Source of the DNA: Erysipelotrichaceae bacterium
GTDB lineage: Bacteria > Bacillota_I > Bacilli_A > Erysipelotrichales > Erysipelotrichaceae
Direction of reading: 5' to 3'
NCBI GenBank assembly: GCA_017405675.1
Contig: JAFRAB010000023.1
Location: 8,928 to 72,927 of the forward strand
DNA length: 64,000 bases
This document shows, piece by piece, positions 43,555 through 51,835 of the stretch. The notes under the pieces are model-generated. The model was not told the DNA's origin. It worked only from the letters and a program-made list of their open reading frames with translations, and searched no databases. A program made the translations under genes and the position numbers. Within the stretch, counting starts at the first letter, position 1. Each line of letters starts with the position of its first letter.

Positions 43555-44361
43555 ATGGAAGGATTCTCAATGAAAGATTTCCGTCTGGACGGCAAGGTAG
43601 CTCTGGTTACCGGTGCTTCTGACGGAATCGGATTCGCAATGGCCTGCGGTCTGGCTGAGGCCGGTGCTACGATCGTTTTCAATGGCAGAAGCCAGGAAAA
43701 AATCGATGCAGCTGTAGCCAGATATGCTGAAAACGGTTATAAGGCTGTCGGTTTCGTCTGTGATGTAACTGATGAAGAAGCCGTTAAGGCAATGGTTAAG
43801 AAGATCAATGAGGAAATTGGCGTTATCGATATCCTGATCAACAATGCAGGAATCATCAAACGTATTCCAATGACTGAAATGAGTGTTGAAGACTTCAGAA
43901 AAGTCGTTGATACTGACCTGAATGCTCCATTCATCTGTGCCAAGGCCGTATTACCTGGCATGATCGCAAAGGGACATGGCAAGATCATCAACATCTGCTC
44001 CATGATGTCTGAATTAGGCAGAGAGACAGTATCTGCATATGCAGCTGCCAAGGGCGGCCTGAAGATGCTGACCAGAAACATCTGTGCTGAATACGGCCAT
44101 GCCAACATTCAGTGCAACGGTATCGGACCTGGATACATTGCTACCAAGCAGACAGCTCCGTTAAGAGAGCCTCAGCCTGACGGTTCAAGACATCCGTTTG
44201 ACCAGTTCATCATTGCCAAGACTCCGGCTGAAAGATGGGGCGTAGCTGAAGACCTGATGGGACCGGCAGTGTTCCTGGCTTCTGATGCTTCAAACTTCGT
44301 TAACGGACATATCCTGTATGTCGATGGCGGTATCCTCGCTTACATCGGCAAGCAGCCTTAA
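43555..44361 (+). CDS. kduD: SDR dehydrogenase, 2-dehydro-3-deoxy-D-gluconate 5-dehydrogenase (KduD)-like
   Basis: The 268-residue short-chain dehydrogenase has TGASDGIGFAMA (cofactor), NNAGIIKRIPM, and the catalytic YAAAKGG (Tyr-x3-Lys) with Ser in INICSMMSE. Its sequence and the KduI, GH105 and KdgK neighbours fit KduD, reducing DKII to 2-keto-3-deoxygluconate. Gluconate 5-dehydrogenase is the alternative within the same subfamily. Start at 43555 follows AAGGAGC; the ORF extends upstream without a better site. It ends the pectin locus. Confidence 0.88.
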   Translation: MEGFSMKDFRLDGKVALVTGASDGIGFAMACGLAEAGATIVFNGRSQEKIDAAVARYAENGYKAVGFVCDVTDEEAVKAMVKKINEEIGVIDILINNAGIIKRIPMTEMSVEDFRKVVDTDLNAPFICAKAVLPGMIAKGHGKIINICSMMSELGRETVSAYAAAKGGLKMLTRNICAEYGHANIQCNGIGPGYIATKQTAPLREPQPDGSRHPFDQFIIAKTPAERWGVAEDLMGPAVFLASDASNFVNGHILYVDGGILAYIGKQP

Positions 44362-44380
44362 AAACAATTGAATTGAATAC

Positions 44381-44420
44381 AAAAAGGAAGTGATCGATCA
44401 AACCACTTCCTTTTGTTTTT
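44381..44420. terminator. bidirectional terminator between the pectin locus and nadK
   Basis: AAAAGGAAGTG pairs with CACTTCCTTTT, followed by TGTTTTT on the plus strand and preceded by a complementary A-run, so it can stop transcription from both sides. Confidence 0.75.
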
Positions 44421-45146
44421 CTAAGGTTTCCTCTGGCCTTTAGTTTTGCTCAGCAGTTTCAGTTTTCGCGGAGCTTTTCTGATGGTAACAGACTCTGTTG
44501 TGGTTCCAATCAGTACACCGTCGCCATAGATGCCTGCGGTATCTTTTTTAACGGAAACGGTAATGCTCTTGTCATCTGTTACTACCAGCGGGTAGACACC
44601 CTGAGCCTGGGAACATATCGGCGTGATACCGAATACTCCGGTATCTTCTTCCAGCAGAGGTCCGGAAGCCGACAGATTATAGGCCGATGATCCTGTTGGT
44701 GTACAGATGATCAGACCGTCACAGCGGACACTATAGCGATACAGACCGTCAACGATCAGATCAAGATCAGCTGACTGTCCCTGGTTGATCTTGCCGACAA
44801 CCACATCATTGATGGCCAGGTGTTCCTTGCCATCGGCAGGACAGCTTAACAGCGTTCTTTCCGCGATGACCCCGTTTCTGACACGGGCATCAAAATCGCT
44901 GATTTCTTCCCGTTTCAGCAGGCAGAGGTAACCAAGCCTGCCGCAGTTAATGCCAGTCAGGACCTTGTCGTGCTGAATGGCCAGCTGGGCTGCCTTGAGA
45001 AGGGTACCATCGCCTCCCAGGGAAACGATCATATCTGCATCTGCGACTTTTTCACATAGTATGTGTCCGGCTGCAAGGAGACTTTTTCTGATCTCTGCAA
45101 CAGTGTCGGGATCAGTATAGGTCCCAGCAAAGATAAACAGTTTCAT
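44421..45146 (-). CDS. nadK: NAD kinase
   Basis: The 241-residue protein has the NAD kinase signatures: SLGGDGTLLKAA near residue 45 (catalytic Asp), the TPTGSSAYNLSASGP motif near 150, and a closing KLLSKTKGQR. It phosphorylates NAD to NADP. It is the last gene of an operon with nfnA and nfnB, sharing a one-base overlap with nfnB. The pairing makes sense: the kinase makes the NADP that the Nfn complex reduces. It is shorter than the usual 260-300 residues but complete in motifs. Confidence 0.93.
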   Translation of the reverse strand: MKLFIFAGTYTDPDTVAEIRKSLLAAGHILCEKVADADMIVSLGGDGTLLKAAQLAIQHDKVLTGINCGRLGYLCLLKREEISDFDARVRNGVIAERTLLSCPADGKEHLAINDVVVGKINQGQSADLDLIVDGLYRYSVRCDGLIICTPTGSSAYNLSASGPLLEEDTGVFGITPICSQAQGVYPLVVTDDKSITVSVKKDTAGIYGDGVLIGTTTESVTIRKAPRKLKLLSKTKGQRKP

Positions 45147-46555
45147 TATTTACTGCTGAGGTATTCGTCAATTGACTTGGCTGCGAGCTTACCGGCACCC
45201 ATGGCACTGATAACAGTTGCAGCACCGGTTACGGCATCACCGCCGGCATAAACGCCTTCTCTTGAGGTCAGGCCGTCTTCGTTAACGATGATTCCGCCAT
45301 GCTTATTAACTTCAAGACCCTTGGTAGTATCTTTGATTAATGGGTTAGGTGAAGTACCGATAGCCATGATGACTGTATTAACATCCAGCACGAATTCTGA
45401 ACCAGGGATTTCAACTGGTCTTCTTCTGCCTGAAGCATCAGGTTCACCAAGTTCCATCTTGATGCACTTGATACCGGTAACGAAACCGTTCTTAGGGTCT
45501 CTTGGATCATCAGGGTTGTTATAGCCGAGGATCTCAACAGGGTTGTTCAGCAGTCTGAAATCGATGCCTTCTTCTTCAGCATGTTCAACTTCTTCTTTTC
45601 TGGCCGGTAATTCTTCCATTGAACGTCTGTAAACGATATAGACGTTTTCAGCACCCAGCCTTAAGGCTGTTCTGGCAGCGTCCATGGCAACGTTACCGCC
45701 GCCGACTACTGCGACATTGCCACCCTTCATGATTGGGGTAACAGGGCTGTCAAGATATGACTTCATGAGGTTGCTTCTGGTGAGGAACTCGTTGGCTGAA
45801 TAAACGCCCTTGAGTGATTCACCAGGGATGTTCATGAAACGAGGCAGGCCGGCACCTGAACCTACGAATACGGCTTCATAGCCCATTTCGAACAGTTCAT
45901 CGATGGTCAGGGTCTTACCGATAACAACGTTGGTATCGATGTCAACACCGAGAGCCTTCAGAGTTTCAACTTCCTTGGCAACGATCTTCTTAGGTAATCT
46001 GAATTCAGGGATACCATATACTAATACGCCGCCTGCTGTATGCAGAGCTTCATATACGGCAACCTTGTAGCCTTTCTTGGCCAGGTCACCGGCACAGGTT
46101 AATCCTGAAGGACCTGAACCGACGATGGCAACCTTGTGCCCGTTGAATTCAGGAGCTTCCGGCTTGGCAGTAACGTGTTCGTTATGATAGTCAGCGACAA
46201 ATCTTTCCAGTCTGCCGATGCCTACAGGTTCGAAACGGATACCTAATGTGCACTTTGATTCGCACTGTGATTCCTGCGGACATACACGGCCGCAGACAGC
46301 CGGTAATGATGAAGTCTGGTTGATGATCTGGTAAGCTTCTTCAAAGTTACCGACCTTGACCTGAGAAATGAATTCAGGAATGTGAATGTTTACAGGACAG
46401 CCGCTGACACATGGCTGATTCTTGCAGTTAAGACAGCGGTTTGCTTCATCCATGGCAATTTCTGCCGTGTATCCTAAAGCAACTTCCTGGAAATTATGAG
46501 CTCTTACTTCCGGTGCCTGGTTAGGCATTGGATTTTTCTTAGGAACGATAGCCAT
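45146..46555 (-). CDS. nfnB: NfnB: NADP-dependent flavoprotein of the ferredoxin:NADP transhydrogenase (GltD/GltA-like)
   Basis: The 469-residue protein has the N-terminal two 4Fe-4S cluster motif (CLNCKNQPCVSGCPVN; VCGRVCPQESQCESKC), FAD-binding GSGPSGLTCA, NADP-binding GGGNVAMDAART and the C-terminal YAGGDAVTGAATVI. Its direct partner upstream is NfnA, so it is the large subunit of NfnAB, which couples NADH and reduced ferredoxin oxidation to NADP reduction by flavin bifurcation. One-base overlaps with both neighbours. Often misannotated as glutamate synthase small chain. Confidence 0.9.
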   Translation of the reverse strand: MAIVPKKNPMPNQAPEVRAHNFQEVALGYTAEIAMDEANRCLNCKNQPCVSGCPVNIHIPEFISQVKVGNFEEAYQIINQTSSLPAVCGRVCPQESQCESKCTLGIRFEPVGIGRLERFVADYHNEHVTAKPEAPEFNGHKVAIVGSGPSGLTCAGDLAKKGYKVAVYEALHTAGGVLVYGIPEFRLPKKIVAKEVETLKALGVDIDTNVVIGKTLTIDELFEMGYEAVFVGSGAGLPRFMNIPGESLKGVYSANEFLTRSNLMKSYLDSPVTPIMKGGNVAVVGGGNVAMDAARTALRLGAENVYIVYRRSMEELPARKEEVEHAEEEGIDFRLLNNPVEILGYNNPDDPRDPKNGFVTGIKCIKMELGEPDASGRRRPVEIPGSEFVLDVNTVIMAIGTSPNPLIKDTTKGLEVNKHGGIIVNEDGLTSREGVYAGGDAVTGAATVISAMGAGKLAAKSIDEYLSSK

Positions 46556-47406
46556 TATCTTACCTCCTTAAAGAGATTGCATGCTTCTTCATATGCATGT
46601 CTTTCAAAGTCCATGTACATTCTGTTTCTGGACATTGCTTCATCGAAATCTACTTCATAACCGTTGAAGTCTGGACCGTCTACGCAGGCAAACTTGGTAA
46701 CTCTCTTGCCATCCTGGTTGAGGGTCAGACGGCAGCAGCCGCACATGCCGGTTCCATCGATCATGATAGGGTTCATTGATACGGTTACCGGAATGTTGAA
46801 TGGCTTGGCTGTAGCTACGACGAACTTCATCATGATCAGTGGTCCGATCGTGATGATCTCATCGAAGGTTTCTCCGTTTTCCAGCATTTCCTTCAGAGGA
46901 ACGGTAACGTTACCGTGTCTGCCGTATGAACCGTCATCAGTCATGACATATAACTTGTCAGAGCAGGCTTTGAATTCATCTTCCAGAATGACGATGTCCT
47001 TGTTACGGAAACCGATAATGGAAGTAACTTCAGCACCTAAACGGTGGAATTCCTGAGCAACAGGCATGGCAATGGCACAGCCGACACCACCGCCGACGAT
47101 GCATACTTTCTTTATGCCTTCAGTATGAGTGGCAACACCTAAAGGACCGACGAAGTCCTGGAGGTATTCTCCTGCATTTTTATGGTTAAGTTTTTCGGTC
47201 GTTCCGCCAACGATCTGGAAAATGATCTTGACTGTTCCTTTTTCCCGGTCGGTTCCGGCAACGGTCAGAGGGATTCTTTCGCCTTCTTCATCAACTCTTA
47301 AGATGATGAACTGACCAGGTTTTGCCTTTCTGGCAACGAGCGGAGCCTCGATTTCCATCTGTGTGACAGTGGCATTCAGAGGTTTCTTGGTAATGATTTT
47401 ATACAT
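46555..47406 (-). CDS. nfnA: NfnA: ferredoxin-NADP reductase-like subunit of the transhydrogenase
   Basis: The 283-residue protein resembles the sulfide dehydrogenase/PyrK-like family: FAD-binding region (PGQFIILRVDEEGERIPLT), NAD-binding GGGVGCAIAMPVA, and a C-terminal 2Fe-2S cysteine group (GTGMCGCCRL, then FACVDGPDF). With NfnB immediately downstream it forms NfnAB. The operon starts after a 213-base gap; AAAGGA Shine-Dalgarno. This is a typical anaerobe enzyme and explains how NADPH is made from fermentation electrons. Confidence 0.9.
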   Translation of the reverse strand: MYKIITKKPLNATVTQMEIEAPLVARKAKPGQFIILRVDEEGERIPLTVAGTDREKGTVKIIFQIVGGTTEKLNHKNAGEYLQDFVGPLGVATHTEGIKKVCIVGGGVGCAIAMPVAQEFHRLGAEVTSIIGFRNKDIVILEDEFKACSDKLYVMTDDGSYGRHGNVTVPLKEMLENGETFDEIITIGPLIMMKFVVATAKPFNIPVTVSMNPIMIDGTGMCGCCRLTLNQDGKRVTKFACVDGPDFNGYEVDFDEAMSRNRMYMDFERHAYEEACNLFKEVR

Positions 47407-47574
47407 CTGAAATCCATCCTTTCCTTTCAGTATTTTCTGCTTTATCTTATAAGCAGACTATATACCAAACCTACTTTATAATAACATAATAGAGCATCTT
47501 AAAATTGTCTTTTTTTTCACAAAGTCTGATTTTCAGTTGAATTGAGCAGTTACATATTGCTAAAATTTGTATGG

Positions 47575-47602
47575 GAACCAGGAATAATGGTTCATGTATA
47601 AT
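47575..47602 (+). promoter_or_regulatory. inverted repeat next to a -10 box upstream of the SDR gene
   Basis: GAACCA and TGGTTC form a perfect inverted repeat with a 7-base spacer (47575-47593), immediately before TATAAT at 47597-47602. Its position over the promoter spacer is that of a repressor operator. No -35 consensus is visible, and the regulator is unknown. Confidence 0.4.
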
Positions 47603-47619
47603 TCACAAGGAGGGGTATT

Positions 47620-48405
47620 ATGTTCGATTATACAGGAAAAGTTGTTGCTATCACTGGTGCATCTTCTGGTCTTGGCAAGCAGATGGCTGAAGGCTATGCA
47701 GAACAGGGCGCTAACCTCGTTTTATTAGCAAGAAGAGTTGAGAGACTCGAAGCAAGCGCAAAGGAATGGAGTGAAAAGTATCACGTAGACGTACTTCCGG
47801 TAGCCTGCGACGTTACTAATGCCGATTCAATCAAGGCTGCCGTTGATGCAGTTAAGGAACATTTCGGACATTGTGAAGTAATCGTTAACGATGCCGGCGG
47901 TGAAAAGGGTACAGGTACACCATTAGTTGATTATAAGAGAGAAGACTGGGACTTCACACTTAACCTTGACCTGACATCAGTATTTGCTGTTACACAGGCA
48001 TTTGTTAATTTCATGAAGGAAGCCATGGCTGCAGGCAAGCAGACTTACGGCCGTGTCATCAATATTGCTTCAATCTACGGTTTAGTTGGCAACACAGCCA
48101 TTCCTACAATCGCATATCATACAACAAAGGGTGCCGTTGTTAACTTCTCAAGAGGAGCAGCTGCTGAATTAGCTACTTCAAATATCACAGTTAACACCAT
48201 CTGTCCGGGTTACTTCTACACTGAACTGACTACTCAGACTCTGGATTCTGATTACTTCCAGCAGTTTGCCAACCAGTCTGTTCCAATGAAGAGATATGGC
48301 AGACCAGGCGAACTGAATTCTGTAGCCATCTTCTTAGGTGCTGAAGAATCAAGTTACGTTACCGGCCAGACAATCGCTGTTGACGGCGGTTACACCTGCG
48401 TATAA
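47620..48405 (+). CDS. SDR family oxidoreductase, substrate unknown
   Basis: The 261-residue protein is a classical short-chain dehydrogenase: TGASSGLGKQMAEGYAEQG (NAD(P) binding), DAGGEKGTG in place of the usual NNAG, INIASIYGL (Ser), YHTTKGA (Tyr-x3-Lys), and NTICPGYFYTEL. It resembles gluconate 5-dehydrogenase and KduD-type enzymes, so it may act on a sugar acid. It stands alone between its own promoter (with a possible operator) and a strong terminator. AAGGAGGGG Shine-Dalgarno. Leucine TTA-rich codons suggest good expression. Confidence 0.85.
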   Translation: MFDYTGKVVAITGASSGLGKQMAEGYAEQGANLVLLARRVERLEASAKEWSEKYHVDVLPVACDVTNADSIKAAVDAVKEHFGHCEVIVNDAGGEKGTGTPLVDYKREDWDFTLNLDLTSVFAVTQAFVNFMKEAMAAGKQTYGRVINIASIYGLVGNTAIPTIAYHTTKGAVVNFSRGAAAELATSNITVNTICPGYFYTELTTQTLDSDYFQQFANQSVPMKRYGRPGELNSVAIFLGAEESSYVTGQTIAVDGGYTCV

Positions 48406-48429
48406 AAGGTAAACACAGAAAATGAAAAG

Positions 48430-48454
48430 TCCTGACTGATGTCAGGATTTTTTT
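48430..48454 (+). terminator. rho-independent terminator after SDR gene
   Basis: TCCTGAC pairs with GTCAGGA across TGAT, followed directly by seven T. Confidence 0.9.
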
Positions 48455-48482
48455 GTGTGGCTTTTATCCGCGTAGCACCTAC

Positions 48483-48512
48483 TTACAAATTTCTGTTAAT
48501 TTGTTGTATATT
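48483..48512 (+). promoter_or_regulatory. promoter placing the transcript start at the response regulator ATG
   Basis: TTACAA (48483-48488), an 18-base spacer and TATATT (48507-48512) lie so that the expected start is at 48518-48520, on the ATG of the response regulator at 48519. The hexamers are moderate matches. It supports a leaderless mRNA. Confidence 0.4.
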
Positions 48513-48518
48513 GTTTTT

Positions 48519-49202
48519 ATGATATATTGCGTTGAGGACGACAGATCAATCAGAGAACTGATTGTATATACCCTGAAGATTTCCGGTTTTGAAGCAGAAG
48601 GCTTTGAAGATGCTTCCGGGTTTTTTACGGCTCTTAATCAGAACATTCCGCAGCTGATAATGCTGGATGTCATGCTGCCTGATAAAAGCGGACTGGAGAT
48701 CCTTAATGAATTGAAAAGCAGTATGGAATACCGTGACATACCGATAATAATGGAAACCGCCAAAACAACGGAATTTGACAAGGTCATCGGTCTGGATTCG
48801 GGAGCTGACGACTATCTGTCAAAGCCTTTTGGCATGATGGAAATGGTTTCCAGAGTTAAGGCTGTTTTAAGAAGAAATAATCAGACCCCACATGAAGAAC
48901 AGCTTGTCTATCGGGGCATAAAGATGGATCCTTTAAGAAGGACCGTAACGATAAACGGGGAACAGGTGGATCTGACGCTGAAGGAATTTGATCTGCTGCA
49001 GTGCTTCATGAGTAATCCGGGAATAGTCTTTTCCCGTGAACAGTTACTGGATAAAGTCTGGGGAACCAATTATCTGGGCGAATCCCGCACTATTGACGTG
49101 CATGTCGGTACCTTACGCAGCAAACTGGGAGAATATGGCAACGACATCAGAACCGTGCATGGTGTCGGTTACAGTCTGAAGGAGAGCCACCATGGCCAGT
49201 AA
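48519..49202 (+). CDS. OmpR/PhoB-type response regulator
   Basis: From the ATG at 48519 the protein has 227 residues: receiver domain with acidic pair EDD (residues 6-8), phospho-acceptor Asp in LIMLDVMLPDKSG, Lys in DDYLSKPFG, and a C-terminal winged helix (LTLKEFDLLQCFMSNPG; RTIDVHVGTLRSKLG; VHGVGYSLK). The frame continues upstream to 48453, but that part (CGFYPRSTYLQ...) lies over the terminator and is not protein-like. No Shine-Dalgarno precedes the ATG. It overlaps the histidine kinase start by 11 bases. The PhoBR-like architecture and the Na/Pi transporter nearby suggest phosphate control. Confidence 0.9.
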   Translation: MIYCVEDDRSIRELIVYTLKISGFEAEGFEDASGFFTALNQNIPQLIMLDVMLPDKSGLEILNELKSSMEYRDIPIIMETAKTTEFDKVIGLDSGADDYLSKPFGMMEMVSRVKAVLRRNNQTPHEEQLVYRGIKMDPLRRTVTINGEQVDLTLKEFDLLQCFMSNPGIVFSREQLLDKVWGTNYLGESRTIDVHVGTLRSKLGEYGNDIRTVHGVGYSLKESHHGQ

Positions 49203-50850
49203 GATCTTCAAGAGTATCCTTACAGTCGCCTTCATCGTCCTGATTGCCACCACTGTTTTCGTTGTCAATGAAGCATATCGGAGTTTTACAACATCGCAAT
49301 CCGAAGTTCTTAAGGCTGAAACCCAGGTAATAGCGCATGGTGTTACCAGATTTGGATTGAGTTTTCTTGATGGTCTGGACAAGTCAGACTACCGTATTAC
49401 AGTTGTTGATAATAAGGGCAATGTCATCTACGATAACAGCGGCTCCGACATAACAGCCATGGACAATCACCTTAACAGAGAAGAGATCATGGAAGCTATG
49501 AATACCGGTTACGGCAATGTCATCAGACAGTCTACGACCTTAATGGAAAAGGCCATCTATACTGCGATTCTTTTACCGGACGGTAATATCATAAGATTGT
49601 CCAGTACCTATCCGTCACTCATTAACGTGCTTTCAATGGTCGTGCAGCCGTTATTGCGGGTGCTGATCCTGATTTCCGGACTGTCTCTGCTGTTTGCCTA
49701 TCATCTTACCAACCGTATCGTACAGCCTCTTAATGACCTGAATATCGATACACCGGTAGAAGGGGAATACTATAAGGAGATAAAGCCGATCATGGAAAAG
49801 ATATCTTCGCAGCAGAAGATGATCAGCCATGATAAGGAAATACTGAAAAGAAGCAGACAGGAATTTGAAACTATTACGGCCAACATGAATGAAGGACTTA
49901 TACTGCTTAACAGTGATGGCATCATCGTTGAGATCAATCAGGCTGCTGAAAACATTCTCGGTACCGGTGTAAACATTGTAGGTTCAAGTCTTGATTCCAT
50001 GCCATTGCATGAGTATTTTGACGGTCTGGTCAGGGAAGCACCGCACAGCCAGCGGGCTACCCGTAAAACCAGGATCAACGGTAAACGGTATATTCTGGAA
50101 GCCAGTCCGCTTATTTTCGAGGGTGAACTGATCGGTACGGCACTGCTTATTTTTGATGATTCCTACAGGGAAGCCAACGAACTGATGCGCAGGGAATTTG
50201 CCTCCAATGTTTCCCATGAGCTTAAAACACCTCTGCAGGCCATTTCCGGTTATGCGGAACTGTTGAGAAACGATCTGGTCAGGGAAGAGGACCGTGAAGG
50301 CTGCGTTGATAAGATCTTTGAGGAATCAAACCGCATGATGAGACTTGTTGAGGATGTTATCAGGCTGTCGCATCTGGATGATGAATCAGCCGTAATTCAG
50401 AAGGAAAGACTGGATCTGTACCGGCTGTGTCAGCAGTATGTGGAAACCCTCCAGGGACAGAATACCAACGATGTCAGTGTTTCCATTGAGGGCGAACAGT
50501 CATATGTCTACGGGAACCGTGATCTGCTGGAAAGCATTATTCACAATCTCTGTGACAATGCCATCAAATATAACAGGGAAAACGGAAGTGTCATTGTTTC
50601 AGTAACTAATGACGACAAGAATGTCTTCCTTAAGGTGTCAGATACCGGTATCGGTATCGCTGAACAGGATCAGGAACAGATATTCGAAAGATTCTACCGT
50701 GTTGACAGAAGCCGTTCAAAGGCAGTCGGCGGAACCGGACTTGGTCTTTCCATCGTCAAACACGCCTGCATTCTCAATGACGGTACGATCGTCGTACAGT
50801 CCCGTCTGGGACAGGGTTCAACTTTTACCGCTACCTTCCCGAAAGCATGA
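49192..50850 (+). CDS. sensor histidine kinase, PhoR-like
   Basis: The 552-residue kinase has an N-terminal helix (ILTVAFIVLIATTVFVV), an extracellular domain of about 130 residues, a second helix near 155-175 (LLRVLILISGLSLLFAYHL), a short linker, a PAS domain (about 225-325, ITANMNEGLILLNSDGIIVE), the HisKA box NVSHELKTPLQA, and an ATPase domain with N box HNLCDNAIKYN, G1 DTGIGIA and G2 GGTGLGLSIV. It phosphorylates the regulator encoded just upstream (11-base overlap, AAGGAGAG Shine-Dalgarno). The PAS linker is typical of PhoR and WalK kinases; the signal is unproven. Confidence 0.92.
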   Translation: MASKIFKSILTVAFIVLIATTVFVVNEAYRSFTTSQSEVLKAETQVIAHGVTRFGLSFLDGLDKSDYRITVVDNKGNVIYDNSGSDITAMDNHLNREEIMEAMNTGYGNVIRQSTTLMEKAIYTAILLPDGNIIRLSSTYPSLINVLSMVVQPLLRVLILISGLSLLFAYHLTNRIVQPLNDLNIDTPVEGEYYKEIKPIMEKISSQQKMISHDKEILKRSRQEFETITANMNEGLILLNSDGIIVEINQAAENILGTGVNIVGSSLDSMPLHEYFDGLVREAPHSQRATRKTRINGKRYILEASPLIFEGELIGTALLIFDDSYREANELMRREFASNVSHELKTPLQAISGYAELLRNDLVREEDREGCVDKIFEESNRMMRLVEDVIRLSHLDDESAVIQKERLDLYRLCQQYVETLQGQNTNDVSVSIEGEQSYVYGNRDLLESIIHNLCDNAIKYNRENGSVIVSVTNDDKNVFLKVSDTGIGIAEQDQEQIFERFYRVDRSRSKAVGGTGLGLSIVKHACILNDGTIVVQSRLGQGSTFTATFPKA

Positions 50851-50863
50851 ATAACTAAACATC

Positions 50864-50885
50864 AGACTGCGTGAGCAGTCTTTTC
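50864..50885 (+). terminator. rho-independent terminator after histidine kinase
   Basis: AGACTGC pairs with GCAGTCT across GTGA, followed by TTTCTG; 13 bases after the stop. Confidence 0.8.
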
Positions 50886-50892
50886 TGTGCAA

Positions 50893-50917
50893 TAAAAAAT
50901 CTGCCGTCAGGCAGATT
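50893..50917 (-). terminator. rho-independent terminator after pnuC
   Basis: On the minus strand AATCTGCC pairs with GGCAGATT across TGAC, then TTTTATT; 25 bases past the pnuC stop. Confidence 0.8.
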
Positions 50918-50941
50918 ATGTAGATACGTTTATAAAAAGTT

Positions 50942-51634
50942 TTATGCTGATTGGCTGTTCTGCTGCTTTTCCATGCGGGTCCAGTTAAACAGACTGTAGA
51001 TATCGTTAATGAGATATACCCGATTGCTGAGGAACAGCGGCACGTTGGTAAAGTCACCGTTCAGCATCGGTACTCCCCACATGATCAGACGGGTAATGGC
51101 GTTGACGATGAAGAAGTAATTGAATACAGTATAGGCCTTGGCCATGAAGTAGAAAGCCAGTATTGTCACACACATGCCGAAGGTTGAAACCACCAGCAGA
51201 TTGGAATTGAAGTATTTCAGCATCAGATAATAAGGAACGCTCATAACAACCTGTGACAGGATCGGTATCAATAGCTGTCTGGCGGTAGGGGACTTGATGC
51301 TGACATCATCGCTTTCATCGTTCTGGCGGCCTTTCAGCCAGTTAATTAATCCGTATATGGAAATAGGCAGAACGATGAACAGTACGGTGATAACCTCACT
51401 GTAATAGCGTGTCGTAAAGGAAATGTACAGATAGATAAGGTTTCCTATGATCCCGAAGTAGTAGTTGGATATTTTGCCTTTGGCTGACAGGACCGAATTA
51501 AGAATGTTGCAGAAACCGTTGATCAGGGACGGGATGGTACTGTGGGTTATAAAACTGACAGCTGCCGTTACCGAAAGTCCGAGTGTCAGGATCAGTTTTT
51601 CAAATAGGGTCCAGTCCCTAAAGTAGTTTTTCAT
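50942..51634 (-). CDS. pnuC: nicotinamide mononucleotide/riboside transporter
   Basis: The 230-residue protein has about seven hydrophobic helices and the PnuC pattern (SLINGFCNILNSVLSAKGKISNY split across a loop, YFGIIGNLIYLYISF, VLPISIYGLINWLKGRQN, FFIVNAITRLIMWGVP). It imports a vitamin B3 ribonucleoside for NAD synthesis. I start at 51634, 6 bases after GGAG, rather than the longer in-frame ATG at 51658. With nadK and nfnAB a few kilobases away, the region is rich in NAD(P) functions, though they are not in one operon. Confidence 0.9.
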   Translation of the reverse strand: MKNYFRDWTLFEKLILTLGLSVTAAVSFITHSTIPSLINGFCNILNSVLSAKGKISNYYFGIIGNLIYLYISFTTRYYSEVITVLFIVLPISIYGLINWLKGRQNDESDDVSIKSPTARQLLIPILSQVVMSVPYYLMLKYFNSNLLVVSTFGMCVTILAFYFMAKAYTVFNYFFIVNAITRLIMWGVPMLNGDFTNVPLFLSNRVYLINDIYSLFNWTRMEKQQNSQSA

Positions 51635-51779
51635 ATAGTCTCCATTTATGTAATACACTGAAGATTATAGCATAAATAACAGATTAATACTGTTTCAGCA
51701 CTCTATCAGCTGGCCGCTTTTTACTGGGTTCTGACTGCTGAAAAATCTGGTATTTTACAATTCCTTTACCAATATTTTC

Positions 51780-51807
51780 TTGACGTTTCACGCCTATCTG
51801 TTATTTT
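51780..51807 (+). promoter_or_regulatory. candidate promoter of the Na/Pi cotransporter gene
   Basis: TTGACG, a 16-base spacer and TATTTT lie 29 bases before the start codon. The -35 matches five of six consensus bases; the -10 is weaker. Confidence 0.45.
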
Positions 51808-51835
51808 ATTGTTAAGTAGTTGGGAGAATATTTAT

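Noticed and set aside
45146..46555. Glutamate synthase small subunit
   Set aside because: No large subunit nearby, and the NfnA gene overlaps it by one base, so NfnB is the better call.
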